From positions 2,232,001 through 2,296,000 of the forward strand of contig NZ_AP028032.1 of the NCBI RefSeq assembly GCF_030296935.1: 64,000 bases of DNA. Direction: 5' to 3'. Made by a program: the position numbers and the translations under genes. Below, one piece after another: positions 43,275 to 51,005 of the stretch. The notes under the pieces are model-generated. The model had not been told where the DNA came from, did no database searches, and saw nothing but the letters and a program-made list of their open reading frames with translations. Source of the stretch: Coprobacter fastidiosus (GTDB lineage: Bacteria > Bacteroidota > Bacteroidia > Bacteroidales > Coprobacteraceae). Each line of letters begins with the position of its first letter. The stretch's first letter is position 1.

Positions 43275-44276
43275 TCAAAGAACTTTAAAAATACGGTCGA
43301 TACGAAAAGCTTTATAAAAAGGCTTTCCCGAATCGAAAGAAAGCCAGACTCGGCTACCTTTACCCACCAAATGAGAATGAGGAAGAGCTCCGAAGCTTCG
43401 CGAATCTGTTCCCATTTCACGATTATCTGCCAATACCCAATAGTAAGGCTGAGCAAAACGATATGAAACTATTTCGGTTTCACCATCATAGATTCTTCCG
43501 TCACGCACCTCTACATCTCTTCCTTCATACGCACTCATCAACCGGGCAATAAATGAAGCGTTTTCGGCATTCACCGATGTAGCTTCTCCAAACAAAGGAA
43601 GTACGACCCGAAAATTATTGCGATCAAGATTAACTTCTTGTAAAAGATCAGGAGAAGCCAATAGGTTCTTGACTCTAAAATAGTCATAACGAGACAAAAA
43701 ATAGAGACTTTTTTTCTCGATTTTCGTTGAAACAGGAGTGATATTCAACTTTAAAAACAAGGAATCTATCACCGACTTTACCGAATCGGCGCAGAAATAA
43801 GCAGCAATTGCACGGGAAGGCTGAGAAACGAAGTTACCATTAATACGTAAAACCCCATTTTGAAAACTTACCGTATCCCCGGGAAATCCGATACAACGTG
43901 CAACCGCAATTTTTTTTCGATCTACCGGAATATTCTTTTCTAAAGAAGGAATATTAAAAACGACAATATCATTACGATTAGGGAACTTTCTGAAAAAATA
44001 CATTTCCGGGATTCCCAAAGAGATATATGACCGGATTTTCGTACCGGGAATCGTATCATAACAAAACGGTAATGAAACTGGGGTTTGAGGCACACGTACA
44101 CCGTAACTGCTTTTCCAAACCCAAAGATGATCGCCTTCTAACAAAGTATTTTCCATTTGATTGGCAGGGATACGAAACGATTCGGCACAAAAAGTCCGCA
44201 AAAGCCACACCGACAATATAATTCCGACAATCAGCTTCCATGGAATTTTCCCTTCCTGTACGCCCCTCTCCTTCAT
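43275..44276 (-). CDS. Signal peptidase I paralogue lacking the catalytic Ser-Lys dyad
   Basis: This 333-residue S26-family protein has one N-terminal transmembrane segment (LIVGIILSVWLLRTFCAESF). It clearly derives from LepB: FRIPANQMENTLLEGDHLWV aligns with KIPSSSLEKTLLVGDYLFV of the neighbour, and ARCIGFPGDTVSF with KRCIGMPGDNFEI. The catalytic serine position is Gln (CAA) and the general-base lysine is Ala (GCA). The C-terminal box LADNREMGTDSRSFGALP is kept. It therefore should not cleave signal peptides but may bind them or the active enzyme. It lies 6 bases downstream of the intact lepB, so the two are made together. Confidence 0.9.
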   Translation of the reverse strand: MKERGVQEGKIPWKLIVGIILSVWLLRTFCAESFRIPANQMENTLLEGDHLWVWKSSYGVRVPQTPVSLPFCYDTIPGTKIRSYISLGIPEMYFFRKFPNRNDIVVFNIPSLEKNIPVDRKKIAVARCIGFPGDTVSFQNGVLRINGNFVSQPSRAIAAYFCADSVKSVIDSLFLKLNITPVSTKIEKKSLYFLSRYDYFRVKNLLASPDLLQEVNLDRNNFRVVLPLFGEATSVNAENASFIARLMSAYEGRDVEVRDGRIYDGETEIVSYRFAQPYYWVLADNREMGTDSRSFGALPHSHLVGKGSRVWLSFDSGKPFYKAFRIDRIFKVL

Positions 44277-44282
44277 GAATCA

Positions 44283-45746
44283 TCAATCCTTTGTCACGCA
44301 TTTGAAGAAACGATCAAAACGAATGCGTCCGTCAAACCAGCCTCTATCTTTATCAATAGACAGCCACACAAACAATGGTTTGCCGACTATATGATCTTCT
44401 GGGACAAATCCCCAGCTACGACTGTCCGCCGAATTATCCCGGTTATCGCCGAGCATCATGTAATAATTCATCTTAAATTGATACGTATCGGTCTCTTTCC
44501 CATTTATATAGATCTTGCCATCTTCTTTTACCTGCAAATCGTTTCCCTCATAATTACGAATCACCCGTTCATAAATAGGCAAATTGTCTTGCGTAAGTTT
44601 CAATACAGCACCCCGTTCGGGAATCCAAACCGGCCCGTAATCGGCACGGGTCCATTTCTTATAATATCCTAAAGGATATGTATCTCCACCGAAATCTCCC
44701 GGTTCGGGAACTATTTTTGTTATAAATTTATAGCTTTTCAGCTTATTTAAAGCTTCTTGAGTAAGAGGAAGACGATAAACCGGATTGAATCCCATATCGG
44801 CATTTCTCGGAAAACCCAAATATTCAAGAACATTATCATAACCACGATCTCCACTAACGAGGAAACGATCGTCTTCACTGACATTCAATTCTCTGAAGTT
44901 AGATTCTCCCAACCGAATATCCGGACTACTGGTCATTACATAATAATTAAGCTGCATTTCTTTAGGATTTTTCAACGGCTTTCCATCGATATACACTTGA
45001 TTATTACGAATTTCAAAATTATCTCCGGGCATTCCTATACAGCGTTTCACATAATTTTCTCGACGATCTACCGGACGATAAACGATATCACCGAAAACCG
45101 CCTTATTATTGTTTACTGTTTCCCAACCTTCATTATAACAAAGTGTATAATAATCGGGATTCTGAACCTTTAATGCCACCGTATCGCCTGCCGGAAAATT
45201 AAACACGACGATGTCGTTGCGTTCTACCTGTCCCAAACCTTTCAGACGATGATAAGGCCATTGCGGCCACTCTATATAGGACTTTGTGTTGATAACCGGC
45301 ATTGTATGCTGCGCCAGCGGAAAAGATAAAGGAGTGTTCGGGACACGAGGTCCGAAACTCAACTTACTGACAAACAAATAATCACCGACCAATAGGGTCT
45401 TTTCGAGAGAAGAAGACGGGATCTTATAATTTTGAAAAAAGAAAGTATTGATCAGATAAACAGCAACCAAAGCATACAAAATGGCATCGACCCACTCCAT
45501 CGTTTTACGAGTAGCCTTATTTTTCGACTTCTTCCAAAATGTCCAAGGTATAAATCGGGTAATATATATATCGAGCAAAACCAACAGCCCCGGCAAAATA
45601 TAATAATTATCGAGCCATATCGCAAAAGCTATATAGATGATACATGCTATCGAAAAACGTATCCACCGGCTTTTGCGTACACCGGAAAAACGCCCTTTTA
45701 TCGATTTTTCCTTTTCCGGGGATATAGTTGTTTTTTCTTCTTCCAT
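44283..45746 (-). CDS. lepB: Signal peptidase I
   Basis: LepB cleaves signal peptides of exported proteins at the periplasmic face. The 487-residue protein is longer than E. coli LepB (324). N-terminal helices lie around WIRFSIACIIYIAFAIWLDN and AILYALVAVYLINTFFF. The catalytic serine is in KIPSSSLEKTLLVGDYLFV and the lysine in NYVKRCIGMPGDNF. LGDNRDNSADSRSWGFVPED is box E. A large insertion between them (~residues 265-400) contains VSGDRGYDNVLEYLG and repeats features of the cap domain. The gene lies between dapB and its inactive paralogue. Confidence 0.95.
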   Translation of the reverse strand: MEEEKTTISPEKEKSIKGRFSGVRKSRWIRFSIACIIYIAFAIWLDNYYILPGLLVLLDIYITRFIPWTFWKKSKNKATRKTMEWVDAILYALVAVYLINTFFFQNYKIPSSSLEKTLLVGDYLFVSKLSFGPRVPNTPLSFPLAQHTMPVINTKSYIEWPQWPYHRLKGLGQVERNDIVVFNFPAGDTVALKVQNPDYYTLCYNEGWETVNNNKAVFGDIVYRPVDRRENYVKRCIGMPGDNFEIRNNQVYIDGKPLKNPKEMQLNYYVMTSSPDIRLGESNFRELNVSEDDRFLVSGDRGYDNVLEYLGFPRNADMGFNPVYRLPLTQEALNKLKSYKFITKIVPEPGDFGGDTYPLGYYKKWTRADYGPVWIPERGAVLKLTQDNLPIYERVIRNYEGNDLQVKEDGKIYINGKETDTYQFKMNYYMMLGDNRDNSADSRSWGFVPEDHIVGKPLFVWLSIDKDRGWFDGRIRFDRFFKCVTKD

Positions 45747-45770
45747 TATAATCGTATATTAATGTTGTTC

Positions 45771-46484
45771 TTAAAATTTAAGCATGTCCTGCATTGTCAA
45801 AAAGCCCTTTTTCCCACAAGTAAACTCTGCGGCAATCACTGCACCTAAAGCAAATCCCATACGACTTTTGGCGTCATGAGTTATGCTGATCGTATCTACA
45901 TCCGATTCGTAAATAACCGTATGTATTCCCGGAACTTCACCTTCTCTTACCGAACAGATTCCGATCTCATCTTCTGCAGGTTCTTTCCCTTCAACCCATT
46001 TATTTTTTCGTTCTATATTATCGATCAGACCTTCCGCCAACGTAATCGCCGTACCGCTGGGAGCATCCAACTTATGAACGTGATGTGTTTCTACCATTCT
46101 CACATCATAAGCCGGAAAATCATTCATAATTTTTGCCAGATATTTATTGAGTGCGAAAAAGATATTTACTCCTAAACTAAAATTCGAAGCATAAAAAAAT
46201 GTTTGTCCGGCTTTACAAGCTTCTTTTATTTCAGGCAGATGTTCAAGCCAACCAGTCGTACCCGAAACGACCGGAACTCCGGCAGCAAAAGCCCTGCGAT
46301 AATTATCCATCGCCACGGCCGGCATAGAAAACTCTATGGCTACGTCGGCACTTTTGAACGCATCAGACGTAAAATCTTCTTGATTATTCACATCAATGAC
46401 AGAAACGATCTCATGTCCTCGCTGAAGGGCTATTTGTTCAATCGCATGCCCCATCTTTCCGTAACCTATTAACGCTATTTTCAT
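45771..46484 (-). CDS. dapB: 4-hydroxy-tetrahydrodipicolinate reductase
   Basis: DapB reduces hydroxy-tetrahydrodipicolinate with NAD(P)H in the lysine/diaminopimelate pathway needed for peptidoglycan. At 237 residues from the ATG at 46484 (MKIALIGYGKMGHAIEQIAL) it is slightly shorter than E. coli DapB. The nucleotide motif is GYGKMGH, and ASNFSLGVNIFFALNKYLAK and ETHHVHKLDAPSGTAITLAE hold the catalytic His-Lys residues. The ten residues upstream in the longer frame are not family-like. It heads the dapB-lepB-paralogue-wbqC unit. Confidence 0.95.
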   Translation of the reverse strand: MKIALIGYGKMGHAIEQIALQRGHEIVSVIDVNNQEDFTSDAFKSADVAIEFSMPAVAMDNYRRAFAAGVPVVSGTTGWLEHLPEIKEACKAGQTFFYASNFSLGVNIFFALNKYLAKIMNDFPAYDVRMVETHHVHKLDAPSGTAITLAEGLIDNIERKNKWVEGKEPAEDEIGICSVREGEVPGIHTVIYESDVDTISITHDAKSRMGFALGAVIAAEFTCGKKGFLTMQDMLKF

Positions 46485-46519
46485 CTGTTCTATTTCTGTT
46501 TTAAAACATCTCACAAATC

Positions 46520-46558
46520 ATCCGGTTTTTACCGGATATTCTTTAATTTGCAAATATA
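46520..46558 (-). promoter_or_regulatory. dapB: dapB promoter-like element with a 5' leader hairpin
   Basis: The minus strand reads TATATTTG at 46551-46558 (TAnnTTTG). Immediately downstream, ATCCGGT and ACCGGAT (46520-46537) form a 7-bp palindromic hairpin with a 4-base loop at the predicted transcript 5' end. It could be an operator or an mRNA-stabilising element. Confidence 0.4.
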
Positions 46559-46648
46559 ATAAATTCAATCTGAAATTTCGAACTCAAAGATTTTTTCCGA
46601 CAATTCATAACATTCAGATAATCTTTTGAGCATCAAAATTATGATTCA

Positions 46649-47932
46649 ATGGAAAAGTTATTATATTACGTTTGGGAACATCGCCTTTTCGATAACCGGA
46701 ACTTACTTACGACAAAAGGCGAAAAGATAGAAATTATCGATCCGGGACACCGAAACTCAGACTCCGGTCCGGACTTTTTCAATGCCAAAATCCGTATAGG
46801 AGAAAAGTTATGGGCAGGAAATGTCGAAATACATAAAAACGCCTCCGACTGGAAACTTCATAACCATAACCACGATAAATCTTACGATTCGGTAATATTA
46901 CATGTTATAGAAAACAACGATGCAGAAATTGTTCGTTCTACCGGAGAAATTATCCCCCAACTCATAATACGGTATCCGGACATAATTAAAGACAATTATG
47001 AATTATTAATCCATCAAAACTCCTTTCTTCCCTGCGGAGACCGTTTGCATGAACTACCGCCTCTTTTTTTAACCGACTGGATAACGTCTTTAGCGATGGA
47101 ACGCCTTCAAGAAAAAGCCCGACGGATATGCAACTGGTTAGAATCTTATAGAGGAAATTGGGAAGAAGTATGCTACATTACTTTATCTCGAAGTTTGGGT
47201 TTCGGAACCAATAGCGATGCTTTCGAAAGGCTTGCCCGCAGCTTGCCCTTACTGTTCATGCAAAAACATGCCGACTCTCTGTTCCAAATCGAAGCTTTTC
47301 TTTTCGGGCAAGCCGGATTACTCGATCCGGAACATTTCCCGAATGATGCTTATTACCAAAGAATGGTAAACGAATATGCATTTCTCAAAAATAAATTCGG
47401 ACTTTCTCCTCTAAATCCGGAATGTTGGAAATTCGCCCGATTGCGTCCGGCAAATTTTCCTCATCAGCGAATCGCTTTATTGGCACAACTTATTCATCAA
47501 GGATTTTCTCTATTTACCCAAATTCGTGAAACTAAAGATGAGAAATCTTTCCGACGACTGTTCGATCTCTACCTAAACGGGTATTGGGATACTCATTACT
47601 CTTTCGGACAACTGTCACCACAACGGCCTAAAGCTTTAGGGAAAAGTGCCGTAGATATTTTGCTGATCAATACGGTAGCCCCGCTATTATATGCTTATGG
47701 AGTAAAAACAGGGAATGAGGTTTATAACGAACGGGCTATGAATCTGTTGGAAAATATAAAAGCCGAACAAAACAGAATAATCCGATATTTTTCTCAAGCG
47801 GGAATCAAAACCGATAATGCACTCGACAGTCAAGCTCTGATACAGCTACATACAGCCTATTGCGTGCCTAAAAAATGTCTGTATTGCCGGATAGGACACA
47901 GATTATTATCAAGCCCGATAAATTGTAAATAA
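46649..47932 (+). CDS. DUF2851 family protein
   Basis: This 427-residue protein lacks a signal peptide. The opening LLYYVWEHRLFDNRNLLTTK followed by IEIIDPGHRNSDSGPDFFNA, and AGNVEIHKNASDWKLHNHNH, are the conserved N-terminal blocks of DUF2851. CNWLESYRGNWEEVCYITLS and ARLRPANFPHQRIALLAQLI appear in the middle, and the C-terminus has CVPKKCLYCRIGHRLL with a CxxC pair. The acidic/histidine pattern D-P-G-H...N-S-D-S-G-P-D-F resembles the core of PD-(D/E)XK-type nuclease folds, but I cannot confirm activity. It is divergent from dapB and monocistronic. Confidence 0.85.
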   Translation: MEKLLYYVWEHRLFDNRNLLTTKGEKIEIIDPGHRNSDSGPDFFNAKIRIGEKLWAGNVEIHKNASDWKLHNHNHDKSYDSVILHVIENNDAEIVRSTGEIIPQLIIRYPDIIKDNYELLIHQNSFLPCGDRLHELPPLFLTDWITSLAMERLQEKARRICNWLESYRGNWEEVCYITLSRSLGFGTNSDAFERLARSLPLLFMQKHADSLFQIEAFLFGQAGLLDPEHFPNDAYYQRMVNEYAFLKNKFGLSPLNPECWKFARLRPANFPHQRIALLAQLIHQGFSLFTQIRETKDEKSFRRLFDLYLNGYWDTHYSFGQLSPQRPKALGKSAVDILLINTVAPLLYAYGVKTGNEVYNERAMNLLENIKAEQNRIIRYFSQAGIKTDNALDSQALIQLHTAYCVPKKCLYCRIGHRLLSSPINCK

Positions 47933-48083
47933 AATAGAATAAATCTCATTTCAGAGACTATTTAAGAAGTCTTTCAAATTTTCGTAAACCTTTTCTTGTT
48001 TTAATATGTTATTTCTAAGAAACACCCCAAACCGGAATTTCTTCAAAGACAGCTCATTCTCAAACAGCATAAATTATTTTTGT

Positions 48084-48659
48084 ATGAAAACAATTAAAGG
48101 TACGATCACAGAACAAAATTTATTGAAAGCTTTCGCCGGTGAATCTCAGGCAAGAAATCGCTATTCTATTTTTGCAGAGGTAGCTAAGAAAGAAGGTTAT
48201 GAACAGATTTCCGGAATTTTTCTTGAAACTGCAGATCAAGAAAAGGCTCATGCAAAACGTTTTTTCGATTATCTTGAAGGTGGTATGGTAATGATTACTG
48301 CCGACTATCCTACCGGACCTGTCGGCAATACAGCTCAAAACTTACTGGAAGCAGCAGAAGGGGAAAAGCTCGAATGGTCTTCTCTATATGCCGATTTCTC
48401 GGGAATAGCTGCCGATGAAGGGTTTAAAGATATTGCCACAGCGTTTAAGATGATCGCCAAAGTGGAAGAGTTCCATGAATGGCGTTATCGCAAATTGCTT
48501 GCTCGGGTAGAAGATAAAATGGTATTCAAACGCGAAGAGCCCATTAAATGGCAATGCCGGAACTGCGGCTTCGTTCACGAAGGAAAAACTCCTCCCGAAA
48601 AATGTCCGGCATGTCTGCATCCGAAAGATTTTTTCGAACCTAAACGAGATAATTATTAA
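48084..48659 (+). CDS. rbr: Rubrerythrin
   Basis: Rubrerythrin reduces hydrogen peroxide in anaerobes. The 191-residue protein has an N-terminal four-helix diiron domain and a C-terminal rubredoxin domain. Diiron ligands are visible in AFAGESQARNRY, ETADQEKAHAKRFFDYLEGG and AKVEEFHEWRYRKLL. The rubredoxin site is WQCRNCGFVHEGKTPPEKCP with the last CPAC just after. The ATG at 48084 (MKTIKGTITEQNLLKAFAGE) is chosen; the longer frame from 48006 adds a non-conserved stretch. It supports an anaerobic lifestyle, as does the nrdD/nrdG pair. Confidence 0.95.
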   Translation: MKTIKGTITEQNLLKAFAGESQARNRYSIFAEVAKKEGYEQISGIFLETADQEKAHAKRFFDYLEGGMVMITADYPTGPVGNTAQNLLEAAEGEKLEWSSLYADFSGIAADEGFKDIATAFKMIAKVEEFHEWRYRKLLARVEDKMVFKREEPIKWQCRNCGFVHEGKTPPEKCPACLHPKDFFEPKRDNY

Positions 48660-48678
48660 TGGTGTATTTACGGAGCTC

Positions 48679-48715
48679 TACGGTTGTCTGAAATTTCGGA
48701 CAGCCGTATTTTTTT
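48679..48715 (+). terminator. rbr: Rho-independent terminator of rubrerythrin
   Basis: TACGGTTGTCTG pairs with CGGACAGCCGTA, with a few G-T pairs, around AAATTT, followed by TTTTTTT. Confidence 0.88.
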
Positions 48716-48743
48716 GACTATAAACATATTATCATCACTCTTA

Positions 48744-48773
48744 TTGCATAATAATTTATTTTTCTTATTTTTG
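48744..48773 (+). promoter_or_regulatory. Promoter of the DUF4419 lipoprotein gene
   Basis: A TTG at 48744-48746 and TATTTTTG at 48766-48773 are separated by 19 bases, a good fit to the Bacteroidetes -33/-7 pattern. The leader to the ATG at 48807 is about 28 bases. Confidence 0.6.
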
Positions 48774-48806
48774 TAAAATTAAGAATCCATAATACAATCT
48801 CTATAC

Positions 48807-50474
48807 ATGAAAAACTATTCGATATTATATTTTCTAACGGTTATACTCTTTGCATGTAATGGTAAGTCCGGTTCTCAGTCCAAAAGCGCCGAACCCTTCG
48901 ACTCTGCCCAAATTATCAAAATACAAAATGTAATCGATACCTCCGTTAATGGAGTAACTTTTAATGTTTCTTCCGTAAAACCGGCAGACTCTTTACTAAA
49001 GACATATCCGGTAAAAGATATGATGGAGTTGAAAATAGAGAAAAAAATATCTTTTTTACCGGATGAACATAAAAATGAACGCCTCATATATACCCGAGAC
49101 AATGGATTTATAGAAACTTTACAATATTGCTATGACGAACACAGGCCGCTGAAACTGAGTCCGGATCATATCTGGACATTAATCTGTCAGGCGACATCGA
49201 TACACATAAACCAACATTATGATTCTCTTAAAAATATCATCTTTACAGATGAAAAGAAAGAAGAACTTATCATTCGAAACGACAGCCTCGAAAACAATGC
49301 AAGATATTGGGGAACATTGATAAAGGATTTTTGCAATGAAACAAAAAATCATACCCATAACGACCTTTATGATTTCTTTGTTCCGAACTTTTCGACCACA
49401 ACCCCAGTTCAGACAACCGTTTACCAAATAACCCTTCTGGAAAGTTACAAAAAGAAATTCTCTTATGTAGGAGAAACCGGATGCGGTATTCCGCAAATAA
49501 CGATTACGGGAAACAAAGAAGACTGGATATGGATATTCGATCATCTGTCGGATTTGGATAAACTCGGATTAACATGGTGGGGAAAGGAACTTAGACCTAT
49601 AATAAAAGAGTTTATCAATGTTTTCGATGATAAAATCAATGTTTCATTCTGGGATTCCATATATAAAGATGCCGCAGAATACGGAGCATTCTATATATCG
49701 GGTTGGATTATCAAGTTTTTTCCATATTTACCGACAACGGGAGAGGATTTTTTAGGATATACTTCCGAAGGAAAGGGTAAATACGAGTTGGTATATCGCC
49801 TGAACCCCTATTTACATGGAAACGATTACAAATTATCTACATTAGGAACTGAAAGTTTTCCCTCCGGTTTATCGCAAATAGACATCAAATGGATAAATTA
49901 TTTTAACCGAACAACTAAAAAAATGGAAGCTTATTCCGGATTTTTCGGGGTGAAACAGTCACAAGATAAAACACTCGAACCGTTTATTTCCTGGCTCGTA
50001 TGCAAAAAAGATACTTCAAAAGTAAAAATGGATGTATCCGACGTATTATCTCTATCCCCTAAACATCACAACGACCCGCAATTATGGTCTCCCAGAATAT
50101 GCAATGAATACACCGATTCGGCTATATATGATATTAAAAAATTCAAATCGCAGCAAGCAAGTCTTTTATTTATACGCAATGAATTGAACCGGAATAAAGA
50201 GAAATACCAACAACTGAATAATATCGATCTTTCCGGAGATACATTGCGTTTCGTAATAACTTGTGACGGTTCGGTAGCTCAAATAAAACTGAAAGGCCGC
50301 AATACGGAGAATAAGAAACTCATCGACTTTTTCGAAAGGGAGTTGACGATTTTACCTGAATCATGGATACCCGCTCTCGCCCATCCCGATAAAGTCCTCG
50401 ATTATTTCGATTTTTCAGAAGAAGAACTGAAATTGAAAGTAAAAGCCAATAGTGAATTGGAGATCGTATTTTAG
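48807..50474 (+). CDS. DUF4419 domain lipoprotein
   Basis: This 555-residue protein has a signal peptide with a lipobox (ILYFLTVILFACNGKSG; Cys at residue 17), so it should be membrane-anchored. Residues ~90-430 match the DUF4419 pattern: LSPDHIWTLICQATSIHINQ, FVPNFSTTTPVQTTVYQITL, CGIPQITITGNKEDWIWIFD and WGKELRPIIKEFINVF. The C-terminal ~90 residues (LRFVITCDGSVAQIKLKGRN and LPESWIPALAHP) look somewhat like TonB-C-type domains, a weak resemblance. DUF4419 is known mainly from fungi and scattered bacteria and its function is unknown. The gene has its own promoter-like site and stands alone. Confidence 0.8.
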   Translation: MKNYSILYFLTVILFACNGKSGSQSKSAEPFDSAQIIKIQNVIDTSVNGVTFNVSSVKPADSLLKTYPVKDMMELKIEKKISFLPDEHKNERLIYTRDNGFIETLQYCYDEHRPLKLSPDHIWTLICQATSIHINQHYDSLKNIIFTDEKKEELIIRNDSLENNARYWGTLIKDFCNETKNHTHNDLYDFFVPNFSTTTPVQTTVYQITLLESYKKKFSYVGETGCGIPQITITGNKEDWIWIFDHLSDLDKLGLTWWGKELRPIIKEFINVFDDKINVSFWDSIYKDAAEYGAFYISGWIIKFFPYLPTTGEDFLGYTSEGKGKYELVYRLNPYLHGNDYKLSTLGTESFPSGLSQIDIKWINYFNRTTKKMEAYSGFFGVKQSQDKTLEPFISWLVCKKDTSKVKMDVSDVLSLSPKHHNDPQLWSPRICNEYTDSAIYDIKKFKSQQASLLFIRNELNRNKEKYQQLNNIDLSGDTLRFVITCDGSVAQIKLKGRNTENKKLIDFFERELTILPESWIPALAHPDKVLDYFDFSEEELKLKVKANSELEIVF

Positions 50475-50492
50475 ACAATCTCCTAAACAAGC

Positions 50493-51005
50493 TTAAACAG
50501 AAACGGGATCATACACGAACTCTACTGCACGATCTTGCCGCAATGAAACAGGCACATCGATAAGTCGCTGGTTGCGACTTCCCCGAAAAAATAAAGAGGT
50601 ATCTTTCTGCGTTTCTACGAATCTACCGTCAACCAATACATCTATATATGGCAATAGGAGGGATAAACGGGCAGAAGCAACGATCTCCTCATATAAATAT
50701 CCGGTATAGCACCATATATTTTTAGAGGTTTCTTCTTTTATACGACGTGCTAATTCGGTAAAAGCTTCCGGCTGAAAGAACGGGTCACCGCCGCTAAAAG
50801 TCACATTGTCGAAATCATTGCTTTTTATTACGGAAAGAATTTCATTCAACGACATTTTTTTTCCGTTACAAATATCCCATGACTGAGGATTATGACAACC
50901 CGGACAACGATGCGGACAACCGGCCGAATAGACCGAGGTACGCAACCCCGGTCCGTCGACAGTCGTATCTTCGACAATATCCAATATATATATATAATCA
51001 ATCAT
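50493..51005 (-). CDS. nrdG: Anaerobic ribonucleotide reductase activating protein
   Basis: NrdG is the radical SAM enzyme that creates the glycyl radical on NrdD. Started at the ATG at 51005 (MIDYIYILDIVEDTTVDGPG) it has 170 residues. The cluster motif CPHRCPGCHNPQSWDI (CxxxCxxC) and the glycine-rich FSGGDPFFQPEAF are diagnostic. WCYTGYLYEEI follows. The start overlaps the end of nrdD by 8 bases, so the two are translationally coupled. The longer frame to 51041 lies inside nrdD and is not needed. Confidence 0.95.
   Translation of the reverse strand: MIDYIYILDIVEDTTVDGPGLRTSVYSAGCPHRCPGCHNPQSWDICNGKKMSLNEILSVIKSNDFDNVTFSGGDPFFQPEAFTELARRIKEETSKNIWCYTGYLYEEIVASARLSLLLPYIDVLVDGRFVETQKDTSLFFRGSRNQRLIDVPVSLRQDRAVEFVYDPVSV

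Noticed and set aside
47950..47972. GAGACTATTTAA shared with 55663-55674 as a repeat element
   Set aside because: The match is only about 12 bases of AT-rich sequence, and at the second site it lies in a terminator loop; chance is sufficient.
48075..48082. TATTTTTG just before the rubrerythrin start as a promoter
   Set aside because: It ends one base before the ATG, so transcription would begin inside the coding region. A chance match in AT-rich DNA is more likely.
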